Source: Torreya grandis (taxonomy: Eukaryota > Streptophyta > Pinopsida > Cupressales > Taxaceae). From it: DNA of 64,000 nt. The stretch lies in assembly GCA_037957365.1 (NCBI GenBank), contig JARHVA010000122.1:1623001-1687000 (forward strand), in the 5' to 3' direction. Made by a program: the position numbers and the translations under genes. Positions 33,280 to 44,495 of this stretch are shown here, piece by piece. The notes under the pieces are model-generated. The model ran no database searches and was not told the origin of the DNA. It was given only the letters and a program-made list of their open reading frames with translations. The stretch's first letter is position 1, and each line of letters starts with the position of its first letter.

Positions 33280-34063
33280 TACATCATCATAAGCTAACCT
33301 TACCTCAGATTTTCCTTTATTTGGAGGGGAGGATTCTACTACACTTGCACTATGCTCTATCATGTCTTCTGCTATTTTATCTAAACTAATTTTTAGATTG
33401 TCATTTTCAGAAGTTTCATCAGGTAAGATAGGAGAATTCTTAGTAGTCAAGAAGTAATTACCTATCAGGCACTGATGTTTGAGTGACCACATATTTTGCT
33501 TCCTTCTCAGGGAGTAATCTCTGCATAACACCTTTGACTGAGATCCTTACCTCAGATAGGTCCATACTTAATTTGCCACCAATGTCCTTACAAATATTTC
33601 TCCCAAGAAGAATGTCGTATGAGGCTGGGACGTCAGCCACCAGGACTGTCATCTTAATCCTTTTGTTTGGGAATGCTACAAATGCAAATTGGGCATCCTT
33701 AATTTGTCCCAGCAGTGGCACTTGTTTATTATCTATGGAAAAATATCTCCTAAATGTCTTGGTCAGTGTGAGACCAAGGGATTCTGCCACTTTGGCAGGC
33801 ATGACATTGTCAGATGCACCTGAGTCTATGATATAATTATTTAGCTGGTGTCCATTTATCAGCAGGGAGACATAAAATGGTTATGTCCTCTCAGGAGCGA
33901 CAAGAGGAGTAATCACAAGGTTATTCTGAGTGGATGTGTTCTTGGGGAGACTAGGAGTTACTTTCAAAACTACTTGTTCTACAGGGATGGTTTTATCCTT
34001 TAGACATTCCAGTAATCTATCCAACCGTTCAGGGTTAGATTGCAGAAATTCAAATTCAGTCAT
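33280..34063 (-). pseudogene. E3 retropepsin-like aspartic protease with upstream linker
   Basis: Minus strand. A linker MTEFEFLQSNPERLDRLLEC starts at 34063; after a stop, FYVSLLINGHQLNNYIIDSG then ASDNVMPAKVAESLGL shows the catalytic Asp-Ser-Gly at about 33822. The rest (33458-33802) is open and has VLVADVPASYDILLGRNI and GGKLSMDLSEVRISVKG. The tail to 33280 keeps fragments of a linker toward the aRNH. It would process Gag-Pol. Confidence 0.85.
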
Positions 34064-34263
34064 TTGAATTTTAGTCTTCTTGACATGGTTGACTATGTCA
34101 AATGACTGAAATGGACTAGAAATAGAGAAAGATAGTTTATCCTTTTAGTTTTTAGGGGGGAAAGACTAATCTGTGAAATTGAAGTTGAAGGTGAAGGCAT
34201 ACTTGAAGTACTTACTTTTTTAGCGATCACCAAGTCCTTTACTTGAAAAGGTAGAGTGGTTCC

Positions 34264-35603
34264 TCATTTGGCAATTGAAATTATAGGTTGAGGTCGTTCC
34301 TCTATTTTTTCTTTATCAGCTTGCTGGACTGACTGGTTTTTGAATCGAGTGAATACAATGTATGATCCATCAACTGCTTTACCTTCACTTTTGGGTTCAT
34401 CCTGGTAATTCAAGAAATCAATGTTGGAATCATCAGCTAATTCTTCTTCTCCCTCTGTGAAGAGATTAACATCATCTTTTGGGTTCAACTCAAGCTGGAA
34501 GGGAAAATTTGATTCTATTTCAAGATATCTAACGACTGAGTTGGCTGGTGTTGCTTCAATGGCAAGTTTCCTTTGAGGGGGAGGAAGATGATTTGGTTAC
34601 CCTTGATTCCTAACATCATTGCCTTGGTATGACTGATTAGGGAATGTCCTCTTTGGTATATCTCTGTACGAAGGGGTAGATGACATCCCTTATGCCATTT
34701 TCTTTCTAAGAGCAAGCAACTCATTTTCCAGCTTCTACACCATTAGATCAGTGGTGCCTGTAGATGGATATTTAGAAGATAAAGAAGATTTACCTCTGTT
34801 AGGATCTCTCCTTATCTTTACTGCCAAGATAAGGTCATCTTCCACCTCAGTGGCCAAATCCTGAGCAGCAGCAAGGTCTATGTGGCCAGCATGTCTTAGC
34901 AAAAAAATTACTTTAGGTAGCTGTGAGTTGATGAAGAAACATTTAAGGTTCTCAGGTATTAGCTAAGAAATTGTAGAAATTTGGTTTCACAGCTTGTCAA
35001 ATTTGGCAATGAAGTCCCTCATAGGTTCATGAGGTTATTTCTTCATCTGTGTGAGTTGGGCTAAAAAGGCATGTGCATATTCTATAGGCTTAAACCTAGC
35101 TTCAAACTTGGCTTTAAGAGTGTTCTAGGTAGTCACAGTCTGGGCCCGTAGATGATAGAACTAGTTTGCAGCAGCACCTTATAATGTTTCCATAAACAAC
35201 CTGACTGCTACGTCCTCGTACTCCACACCTATCACACTACAGGTTATGCTAAAAGCTGTAATGTGTTCATCAAGATGAAATTTTCCATCACTAAAGAATT
35301 TGGGGAAATTATTTCTTGAACTACGTGATAGCTCATGTAGAGGTGGAGTTAAATTGAGTGGGCCAAAAGAGCTACCCTAGGGGCCCTGAACTGCCATGAT
35401 TTGATTATGGAAAGTGGGGATAACAAATCTAGGTGGAGTATGTATAGGCAAAGCTTTACTAACAATAGAAAAAGCAGCTCTGCCTTGTAGTGGTGACCTA
35501 GTATGGGTAGAAGAAAGACTCCTAGTTTGTTGAACTTGAAGTTGTGGAGGAAACAAATCAAAATTGCCTTGCTGCACCAACTAAAAAATAGGGTCAACAA
35601 CAC
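34264..35603 (-). pseudogene. E3 gag
   Basis: Minus strand. The capsid-type core is at about 35340-35030: FPKFFSDGKFHLDEHITAFS, VRLFMETL, stop, GAAAN, stop, FYHLRAQTVTT, and FEARFKPIEYAHAFLAQLTQ. Text to about 34750 follows in broken frames, then a Glu/Asp-rich segment at 34264-34488 (FTEGEEELADDSNIDFLNYQ). No clear zinc knuckle was found. The N-terminal stretch (35350-35600) is Gln/Pro-rich. Confidence 0.78.
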
Positions 35604-35713
35604 CTTGGCCTCTCTAGCTTCTTGTATAGCGTGGAGTTGCCATATTGTAGGATAAAAATGAAAAATAATTGGCCCTGCTTCAGCTTGAAGCTTGAGGCTT
35701 CAAACTACGCGTT

Positions 35714-35733
35714 CTTCCCTAGTGGAGTCACCA
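35714..35733 (-). promoter_or_regulatory. E3 tRNA primer-binding site
   Basis: The minus strand reads TGGTGACTCCACTAGGGAAG, six bases from the LTR start at 35740. It is a different primer class from that of E1, E2 and N. The matching tRNA was not identified. Confidence 0.8.
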
Positions 35734-37432
35734 AAAAATTGTTGGATGAATATTTTGTCACTAGCTAATTGATGAGCAAAATAGGTGATTTCAACCATAG
35801 CATAAGGATATTGGTCAGCCAAATGTGCAGATTTACCACATCAGAAGGGGACAAATCTCTCCTCTCATCAAGGGGAGGTTCCCTGCAACTATGAGGAGCT
35901 ATATACTATATATATATGCAGAAAATAACACTCAAGGGTATGACAACACCATCCATCTCTCTTTTTTTAGAGACGATGTTGATAAATAAAGGAGAAATCT
36001 AGGTGAAAATATTGTAGGCACTTCTCTTCTTTCAGAAGTGGTCTTACAACAAATAACAGGAGTTCTATCTGATAAGTAACAAGTAACTAGTAACAGGGAG
36101 CATAGTAACTAGCAGAAAAAGGTGTAGCACAAAGTCTCCACCTCGGCTGCCAAAGAGTGAAATATGAAGGATAGTGGGAGCACAAAGTTGTCCCAAGATC
36201 CTTTACATAGAAACAAATAGAAAACACACTAGAGATAATGGTGGCAGCACAAAGTCTTTTCACAGTTGGCTTTAGGACACCTTCCTGATTACTTCCACTA
36301 GTTCTGCTTATTTCATTCAATGGACAAGAACACCTTTAGGAAACAAACATAAGACCAATTTCCTATATGACACAAGCTATTACAGCACAAAGTCTAAAAT
36401 TAACCTGCTTTCTCATTCAAATAAAGAAATATAATTAACAATTTGAGCTCAAAGTCTTAGTGATCGCCTCTCAATTTTGGCAGAGTTTTGCTTCTATAAC
36501 CCAAAAGATTTCCCTGGTGAAAAGAAGAGATTTACAATATATAGCAGCCCAAAAAGACTTGGCACTTTATTTCATAGAATGACCCATGTTGCATTCAATG
36601 CCTTAAATGTATTTTTAGTTTTGTCAAGGGGCCCTAGTAGTACAGGGCATCTACCTTAACTGTGGCATGTCAATTCATCTCAAAATATCTTCTCCTCTGT
36701 ATGGGTCATCTGATATTTCTCCCAATAGGTACATAGCTGTCCCCTCACTTTTTTATCAAGAAAGAAAAATAGGCTGCACCTTTTAATGCTTGTGAGCTCA
36801 GATGTCTACTTGGTGGACTATTCCACCTATCAAAAATAACTCCTACACATATATTTTTGATCTTTCACTCTTTCCTATTGCAATTTGAGCTCTCGGGCTA
36901 TCTTTTCCCTTTCTGCTGGCTCTTTCAGCTCCCTCTTCAGTTGGTCACTGAGTTTGTTTTTAGGTTCCACACCACATTTGAAAATCAATAGATATTTCAT
37001 TACCCTAAATTTGACATATGTGGGGACGTCATTGGTTCACTGGTTCAACAGTTCGGGTGGCCTTCTTAGCTCCTTAGTTTTGTCGCTTCTTTGGTTCATT
37101 CGATTTCTTAGAAACCTTTATTTATTCCTTTGGCTTTATGTCTTTAAAACACCCCAAAGGGAAGGTGTCCATTCGAGCTTTGAGAAAGGTCCATTTCCCG
37201 GTCATCGAGAGCCCCCTACAAGGGTACCTGCCCTTCGAAGTCTTGAGAAAGGTTGATTTCCTGGTCATCGAGAGCCCCCTGCAAAGTACCTACCCTTTGG
37301 GGTCCTTCGAGTGGTCTTCCTTCTCAAATCCTTTAGACAAAATGTCTGAAGGAAATCCTTTGAACATTTTGCCTAAAAGAATCCTTTCCTTTGCCTTTAC
37401 CTTCACCGCTTTATGTTGGGCCTTTGATCATT

Positions 37433-37482
37433 CCTTCAGATAAAATGTTCAAAGGAATTCCTTCAAATATTTTGTCCAAAGG
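37433..37482. repeat. 50-bp palindrome centred on GAATTC, E3 5' LTR
   Basis: CCTTCAGATAAAATGTTCAA leads through GGAATTCC to CAAATATTTTGTCCAAAGG. Counterpart of 28991-29040. Confidence 0.85.
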
Positions 37483-37656
37483 ATTTCACTTGTAAAATTT
37501 TGCCATGTAAAATCCCTCTAAAAGATATCTTTTTGTTCCATTTTCCCTCCGTAAGGGCACTTGTCCTTCGAGCTTTGTGACACCTTCCTTTGAACCTTTC
37601 GATTGAATCGATCGATTGAAATTGCCTAAGTGTTGGGAACTTGTTTCTTTCCTACG

Positions 37657-37900
37657 GAGTCCATAGAAATCAGCCTACAGAGTCTATAGAAACAAGCCTG
37701 TGAAGTCCATAGAAATCACCCTATGGAGTCTGTAGAAATAAGCCTACAGAGTCCATAGAAATCAACCTATAGAGTCCATAAAAATCAGCCTACAGAGTCT
37801 ATAGAAATCGGCCTGTGGAGTTCGTAAAAATTAGCCTGTAGAGTCTGTAGAAATCAGCTTGTGGAGTTCGTAAAAATTAGCTTGTAGAGTCTATTAGCTG
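37657..37900. repeat. 23-bp tandem array in E3 5' LTR, about 11 copies
   Basis: GAGTC/GAGTT blocks run from 37657 to 37888 with a 23-bp spacing, matching the array at 29215-29457. Confidence 0.92.
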
Positions 37901-38033
37901 AAAAAGCTTGAATAATGGAGAATTTTGAATACTCAAAACAATTTTTTGAGCAGGAAAAAGAGAATTTTGGCCTGCAGGACCAAAATAGTTCATATGTTGT
38001 CCCAAAAATGAGTGACAGATTTTGGGAACAACA

Positions 38034-38740
38034 CCATGCATCTCAAGATTGAGATGTGTGGCTAAGGATTAATCTAATTTTGTAATTAAAATTGATAAAT
38101 AGGCTCATCAATATTTAGGATAGAGGAGCAATTAAGAGGCATGGGAGGCATAAATCCTGATATTTATGGCATTTATGGCCTAGGGATGTCTTTCCAAAAA
38201 ATGAGGTGACCTGATGATGTAAATATTCAATATTCATTTTTAAAAAGAAAATTTCAACAAGTTTTCATGGAATTATTAATTAGGCCTTGATTTGGATTAA
38301 TCAGCTCTTAAGCATGTTTAAGCACTTTGTGCACAAATTACTTAAATTGATCATAATGATTTGTTATTGATCTAAATTTTTATTGGATTAGAATTATAAT
38401 GTGATTTTAGATGTGTTGGATCCATTATCCCATTTAGGATGTTACCAACACCAAATATCAAAGGCACATGTCTTATGTAAGATATTTGATAGGAAAGAGC
38501 AATCTAGAGCACCCAGGTGCAAAATTGGTATTTTGACTCAAAATGAACTGATCAAAGTTAGTTGGCCCATAAATTTCACTATCCCATTTAATGATACTTT
38601 AACCAAAATCGACACTTGAATATGTTAGTTTCACATCTTTTAGCATGTTTTAGTCTTTTTAGGCCAAATTGTGCACTTTAGGTAGAAATTGGTCAAAATC
38701 ATGATTGGAGGTATTTGGTGGCTAGATGTAGGTGTCTATA
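38034..38740 (-). repeat. N 5' LTR, right part
   Basis: This resumes the text cut at 27177 (CATCTCAAGATTGAGATGTG) and matches 18684-19405 to the LTR end GGTGTCTATA at 38740. The first five bases (CCATG) are the right target duplication of E3. No gene is present. Confidence 0.85.
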
Positions 38741-39344
38741 AGTTTACATTCGATCTAAGACCCCTATCATTAGGGTTAATGTAGGCAACAACCAGAGTAG
38801 AATGGGTTCTAGGTTGTTCGATCATAACATCCCACAACCCACCTTTTCCCCTTCCTTTTGTATTTGATTTCATTGTTATTTCATGTGTGTAGGTATTCAT
38901 TAGGGTTTTAAAGAAAGAACATCCATAAAGTAACATAAAGGGATGATTGAATGTTATTGAAGACACATACAAGACTTAAAAGACCTCCTGTAACCTCTCC
39001 AAAAGTTTTAGGACTCTCATCCATGAAAGGATGATAGCGTAATTCCATTTACCAAAAGTGCTCCGTGTTATAGTCCACTTGACATCGCTATTAACCTAAG
39101 ATAGGTAAAACTCTAGTTTTAGAACAAAGGTGATCTTGATTGTTCCTTTGATCTGTTCCAATAGTACCATCACCTAGTAACATGTATTCCATTACGGATA
39201 AGTTGATTGTTTCCTTTACATTCCTACTTAGGGTAAATTAATTGAATTGATTAATTGTAATATTTATCTACATTTATCCCCTTTACTCTAGCCCTTTATC
39301 AAACTTGGGATTTAATCTATTTAATTCGTAAAAGGATAAAACAC
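38741..39344 (+). other. Unassigned spacer with a Tat 3' UTR-like remnant
   Basis: No gene is seen. 38750-38830 reads TTCGATCTAAGACCCCTATC, then TTAGGGTTAATGTAGGCAAC and TTGTTCGATC, like the 3' motif of Tat elements. The rest is not recognised. It may be the end of a further element into which N inserted. Confidence 0.4.
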
Positions 39345-40095
39345 ATGACAATTTATTAGATTCTAAGAGTTGTAAAAAGGCTAATCAGGATTCCTTAACT
39401 AAGCAAATCCAATAAAAATGTTAAGTGAAAAATCCATGGCAAATCCATGGCAATTGGATGAATATCTAATTTTATAAATTCATAAATTCAATAAAATATC
39501 TAAAAGTGACATCATTAGTAAAAAAAGTCAAGAATATAAAATATCAACATAAATATAATAAATATTAGAAAATGTTGAGCCAAGCCTAGTAATTGTCGTA
39601 TTAATTCTAAAATTTAATGCCTTTGGTCTACCAAAATTGATTCATCTCAGGACATTGATTCTCATATTAAGATAGATGGTCCTCATCACTTTACCAAACC
39701 TATAAATATAAGGGCCACCAGAGACCATTTCTAAGCTTTATTGTGTAAATTTATTATGCATAAAATCCTCTAAAAAGCTTCACCTATTCTCCTCCAATTG
39801 ATCCAAAAACCATTTTAGATAGTGCTTGGGGAAGTGTTTGATGGCTCTTGAACCACGACATTGCTAAATACTTCAAGCTCTACATCTAGGCATAAACATG
39901 CATATGAGTTGGCTTCAAAGGGAAGATACAAATGGAAGGTATAAGCGTCTTGTTTAGCTTTCTAGTTCATTTTTTTATTACTTCAAGTCTTACCCAATTG
40001 AAGGACCATGATTGAGATATTAGAATTGTTATTATTTTATGTTTGTTTTGCATATTAACAAGATCTAACCTATTTCATATTCATGTGCTTATATT
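39345..40095 (+). repeat. LTR segment of unit a, 5'-truncated
   Basis: Matches 43740-44477 and 50690-51451. It includes a TATA box at 39701 and ends just before TGGCATG at 40096. No gene is present. Confidence 0.72.
39701..39708 (+). promoter_or_regulatory. LTR TATA box, unit a
   Basis: TATAAATA followed by TAAGGGCCACC, conserved at the same place in units b and c. Confidence 0.68.
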
Positions 40096-41030
40096 TGGCA
40101 TGTCTTTCCTATGATTGATTCTCATCTTGAGATAGACAGTCTTTCTTGTGAGTTCAAGGAGTGCCTTGACTAGAAAGTCACATCTTAATATCGTACCAAC
40201 CTCATTATCTGACGGGGTATATAAATTGAGGCTATGCCAACAATATCTTAGCTAGAATATCCCTCAAAACTTGGCTTAACCAATAACACCTCACTGAGAC
40301 CCTTATGGTTGAAGTGGTTGTAAAGGGATTCGACCTTTTGGTGAATGGCCCATTGAACCTTGACATCTAATTGATGAATTTATGCCTTTTGGGGACCAAC
40401 TAAAAAGCCAAATAAAAACTTAGAATAGAAATAACTTTTGCCACAAAATTATCATTGATGTAGGGGTACAAAAGTATCCACCCCTGAAGATTGCCTTTCC
40501 GTATAGACCTTTGAGAGAATGGTGGAATTAAAATGCCACTGTAATTAATTTAGTATGCTTTAGTTACTTAATGAACCATTAAATTTTTTATCCTCTTAAG
40601 GGAAAGTATATCAAAAGGATTAGTCATTATGTTGTAAACCCATGTCAATTTCTAAGGGATGTTCATGATTGCTTGAGTATCTTGTCAAAACTAGTTTTGT
40701 GTTCACAACCACATTAAAAAAATACGTCAAGTTATATAAAAAAAAGTATCAAAACACGTCTTCAAGTATTACCATAATAAGGTGTTATGCTACCCACTTT
40801 TTGAACCATCCTTATTACATATTATGGTGTTATGTTTTCCAATTACAACAAGTTATTGTCTCATTTGACATCATTACATTGCCCATTCTGCTCTTGGTTT
40901 CAAACTTACATTTTCTTGTGTCAAAACCAATTTTAAAAATCTGAAGCCATTTATTCCTATTCTAATTCCAACATCAAGTTAAAAACCAACCAAGATCCAA
41001 CCCTTCTCAAAAGTCTAGTACCATTTAAAC
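40096..41030 (+). other. Leader of unit a, with primer-site remnant
   Basis: It starts TGGCATGTC, the first bases of the primer-binding site, then jumps to sequence matching 45717 of unit b, so about 1.2 kb of leader is missing. The remainder (CTTGACTAGAAAGTCACATC and on) has no recognisable gene and is conserved in b and c. Confidence 0.65.
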
Positions 41031-43276
41031 CATGCCTAGGTACACTCACAGTAGGGTCTCTTACGACCCTAATTTTGAATAATAAAATTTTTATGATTCT
41101 TTGGGATACCTCAAGAATTATAAAAATAGTGAGGATGGTGAGGACCACCTAACAATGTTTTAAGACCTCCCTCCTATTTTAGGATCTAGTCAAGGTCAAT
41201 TTGAAAATAAAATCATGGAAGATAAAGATGAGGAAATCTTAAGAGTTATAGAATATGGAGTGAAACTCCCACCCAACTTCCCCATAGAGTAATTATGCAG
41301 CCTTGTTTGGGTAGAGGAGTCACCTCAAGTGGTAGGTTTTAACTAAAGTTAACCTCTTACCCAATGTTCAAAACCAATTATAGCATCATGTAGAAAAGGG
41401 AAGGGATAAATTGTTGACCCATCCCAACATGGTAAGATTATTTCTTCTCCAATAAAGTATATTAGTCAATGGTACATAGATCAACTTGTAGCTGATTTGA
41501 TGACTTCACTAGCTACGACTTCATTCAACAATGCCATATTTGTAGACCAAAATTAGTTGCTTGAATAACCAAAAAAACCCTTAGCCAATTCTATGCCTAA
41601 TATAGATCCATTATCTCCTTCTGAAAAGGCAATTACAATGAATGCTTCACAACAAGTTCCACTTGACATGCAATATGCCTTTTTAAATCATCAATGGATC
41701 CTCTCAAATGTGTAACAAGTACCTAAAAATCCATAATATCAAGTTGAAAATAATCTACCACCACACAAAGTAGTGAGTGGCACACAACACACATTGCCTA
41801 CCTATTCTAATTCACAACAACAATATTTTCTTGTAAAATGAGAGAAAATTATTCATAATCAATTTTAGATCCCCTTTAATTTGCAACAATAGATTCCTCA
41901 AAATTAGTAACAACATACTCTAAATCAATAATGCCTTACCTATTCACATTCACATCAAAACCAACAACAAGTTCCTTATCCACATAAAAATTTAGGTTAT
42001 ATGGTGCATATCCCTAATAGAACCAAACAAAAGGGGTCCATCCCTACTTACACCAACTCTAACCAAGTACATCAGTCCACCAATTCCCAAAAAAATGCCT
42101 TCCTTTTGTCACAAAGTGCTACCAATATCTAAGAATGGAATATGATGAAAGAAATCATCTCAGGACTTCAAATAGGTAACCAAACCAAAAATTATAAATT
42201 TGATGAGATATACCCATACCTTTTTGATCTTAACATTCTCCAAGTACCTTTCCCACCTCATTTTAAACTGCCAAAGTTTGAAAAATATAAATGGAAAGGT
42301 GATCCAAGAGAGCACTTACATACATTCTTTGTTGTATGCCAAGAAGTATCTTACAATAGTATCTATTTGCTTCACTTATTTCCATGTAGCTTAGGTGGAA
42401 AAGATCTATAGTGGCTACTCAAGCTGCCAAAGGGTTTGGTAACCACTTTTAATGACCTATCAAAAAAGTTTGTCAACAAAGGATCTTATAACATAGAGCA
42501 TGATTTGACTATGGTTAAATTATGTAATGCTAAATGGCATGGTAGAGAAAGCTTTTTGGCGTTCTTATAAATATGGATAGCCCTAACAAGTTGCTTTACA
42601 CACAATCTACCAGATAAATAGTTAGCTAGTATTTTTGCACATAACCTAAATGTTCAAGTTACCTATAATTTAAGATTTCATTGTACAAACACATTTGAAG
42701 AAATCATTGACAAGGGGGTTCAGGTTCAAAATGCACTTCTTGATAAGGGCTTAGTTAAGATTTATTCTCAATCTTGACCACTAGCCTAGACTCAAGCATT
42801 AATTCAAGCAAGTGTAATCGAAAAGACTAAGGTCTTCAACAAGAACAAAAATATGCTTGGAAATGGGGTCACACAAGTAAGACATGTGCAAATAGTGCAG
42901 CCACCCATGTCCAAAATATTTCAGATAATCCATGACTCACCCTAAAAAGAGCTCCCATAATATTGGGACACTTCCAAGATAGCATTTTCAATAATCTAAG
43001 TGAGCTCATAAAGGCAATACTCCAAAAATTAGTTGTGGCTAACATGATTATTTGACCAGTTACAAAACCCTTTATGGAGGGCCAACCCAAGACATTGTGG
43101 TATTGATAAAATTAGTGTTGTGACTACTATCATGTCATTAGACACACAATTTATATGTGAACAACCAAGGCATACTATCCAAGATTTGCTTAAAAATGGA
43201 GAAATTGAGTTGGAGAAAAGAGCCAAAGTAGAGTTACCAAATAGAATTAGATAACCACAATAAAGAAAAAAATCCC
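41031..43276 (+). pseudogene. gag copy a, truncated and broken
   Basis: It starts at an ATG in good context (AACCATGCC): MPRYTHSRVSYDPNFE, stop. Further text: SEDGEDHLTMF, then a Gln-rich stretch (41700-42000). The capsid core at 42190-42560 reads PPHFKLPKFEKYKWKGDPRE, FVVCQEVSYNSIYLLHLFPC, SLGGKDL and YNIEHDLTMVKLCNAKWHGR. This fits Tat gag. The end (43170-43230) has NGEIELEKRAKVELPN before the fusion with the next LTR segment. Many stops. Without pol it resembles gag-only non-autonomous elements. Confidence 0.8.
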
Positions 43277-44477
43277 ACTATTGTATTTAATTGACATTGA
43301 CATGTAAGAAGTTAATCCAATGATATATCATATTAAATCCAAATTGATGACAAAAAGATACAAAGATATATAGCTTGCATATAATTTTACAAAGATATAC
43401 AAACTTTCCCTTTGATAAAATGATAGTGATAACATAATAATGTTGATCACATGAATATATTTATGATCAATTTAGCTAGATAATATGAAATATTTATAGA
43501 GTTTTAATTTTTATCACTATCGTGTCAAAATTGCAAGTTAGAATGACTTCATGCAATAACACACAAACTGGACCAAAGGCCACAAAAATACTCTAATTTG
43601 TCTACACCATCACTTGTAGTTTTTGAAGTGTATTGATGCATCCCTAATTTGGGCAATGAACCATATTCAATTGTCACATTCCTTTGATTAATCCCTAGTC
43701 AAGTTGTGACCTAATAAATTGACATTTTTGACCATTTATGCATGACAATTTATTAAATTCCAAGAATTGAAAGAAAGCTAATCAAGATTCCTTAACTAAG
43801 AAAATCTAATTAAAATGTTAGGTGAAAAATCCATGGAAATTAGATGAATATCTAATTTTATAAATTTATAAATTCAACAAAATTTCTAAAAGTGACATCA
43901 TCGGTCACAAAAGTCAAGAATCCAAAATATCAACATAAATATAATAAATATCAAAAAAGGTTGAGTCATGCCTATGAATTGCCATATTAACTCAAAAATT
44001 GAATGCCTTTGGTCCACCAAATTTGATTCATCTTGGGCCATTTATTTTCATCTTGAGATGGATGGTCCTCATCACTTTGCCAAACCTATAAATACAAGGG
44101 CCACCATAGACCAATTACAAGCTTTATTGTGTAAAGTTATACAAAAAATCCTCCAAAAATCTTCACCTATTCTCCTCTAATTGATCCACAAACCATTCTA
44201 GATAATGATTTGGGAAGTTTTTGATGGATCTTGAACCATGACATTGGTAAATACTGTGATCTCTACATTCAATCATAAACATGCATGTGAGTCAACTTCA
44301 AAGGGAACATCCAAACAAAAGGTATAAGCATCTTGTTTAGCGTTTTAGTTCATTGTTTGTTGCTTCAAGTCTTGCCCAATCTAAAGACCATGCTTGAGAT
44401 GTTATAATTGATATTGTTTTATTCTTGTTTTTCATACTAACGAGATCTAAGCTCTCTCATAGTCATATGTTTGTATT
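43277..44477 (+). repeat. LTR segment of unit b
   Basis: A 1.2-kb segment matching 50236-51451, between the gag fusion junction and the primer-binding site. It carries a TATA box at 44087. Because no polypurine tract precedes it and it does not resemble 62708 onward, its 5' part may have been lost in the deletion that fused it to gag. Confidence 0.7.
44087..44094 (+). promoter_or_regulatory. LTR TATA box, unit b
   Basis: TATAAATA followed by CAAGGGCCACC; the predicted start would lie about 30 bases downstream. Confidence 0.7.
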
Positions 44478-44495
44478 TGGCATGTTCGGTGGGAT
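44478..44495 (+). promoter_or_regulatory. Primer-binding site, unit b
   Basis: TGGCATGTTCGGTGGGAT, aligned with TGGCACACCCAATGGGAC of unit c and TGGCACACCTGGTGGGAC of N. Confidence 0.75.

Larger units (their letters stand above)
27178..38033 (-). mobile_element. E3: Ty3/Gypsy LTR retrotransposon with gag-pol
   Basis: A 10.9-kb element with LTRs 27178-29590 and 35740-38033, starting TGTTGGATG and ending GGGAACAACA. Minus-strand order is gag, protease, aRNH, RT, Ty3-type RNase H, integrase. It interrupts the N 5' LTR. All domains carry stops. Parts of the LTRs resemble those of E1 (AGTGYTGAGAACTT and the GAGTC array) and E2 (the palindromes), so the three belong to related families. Confidence 0.9.
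35740..38033 (-). repeat. E3 5' LTR
   Basis: The partner of 27178-29590, from TGTTGGATG to GGGAACAACA. It contains the palindrome at 37433-37482 and the 23-bp array at 37657-37900. Minus-strand transcription of E3 would begin here. No gene is present. Confidence 0.9.
17767..38740 (-). mobile_element. N: large non-autonomous Tat-like LTR element, split by E2 and E3
   Basis: LTRs are recognised by the match between 18408-19405 and 26903-27177 plus 38034-38740. In minus orientation the LTR starts TGTAGACACC, preceded by AGGGGCAAAC, and the 5' LTR is followed by TGGCACACCTGGTGGGAC. The interior (19406-26729) has no protease, RT, RNase H or integrase motif, only a decayed unknown ORF (22088-24181). 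The 3' noncoding region shares a motif-array-motif module with E4, so N was probably mobilised by E4-type enzymes. E2 inserted into its 3' LTR and E3 into its 5' LTR. Confidence 0.75.
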
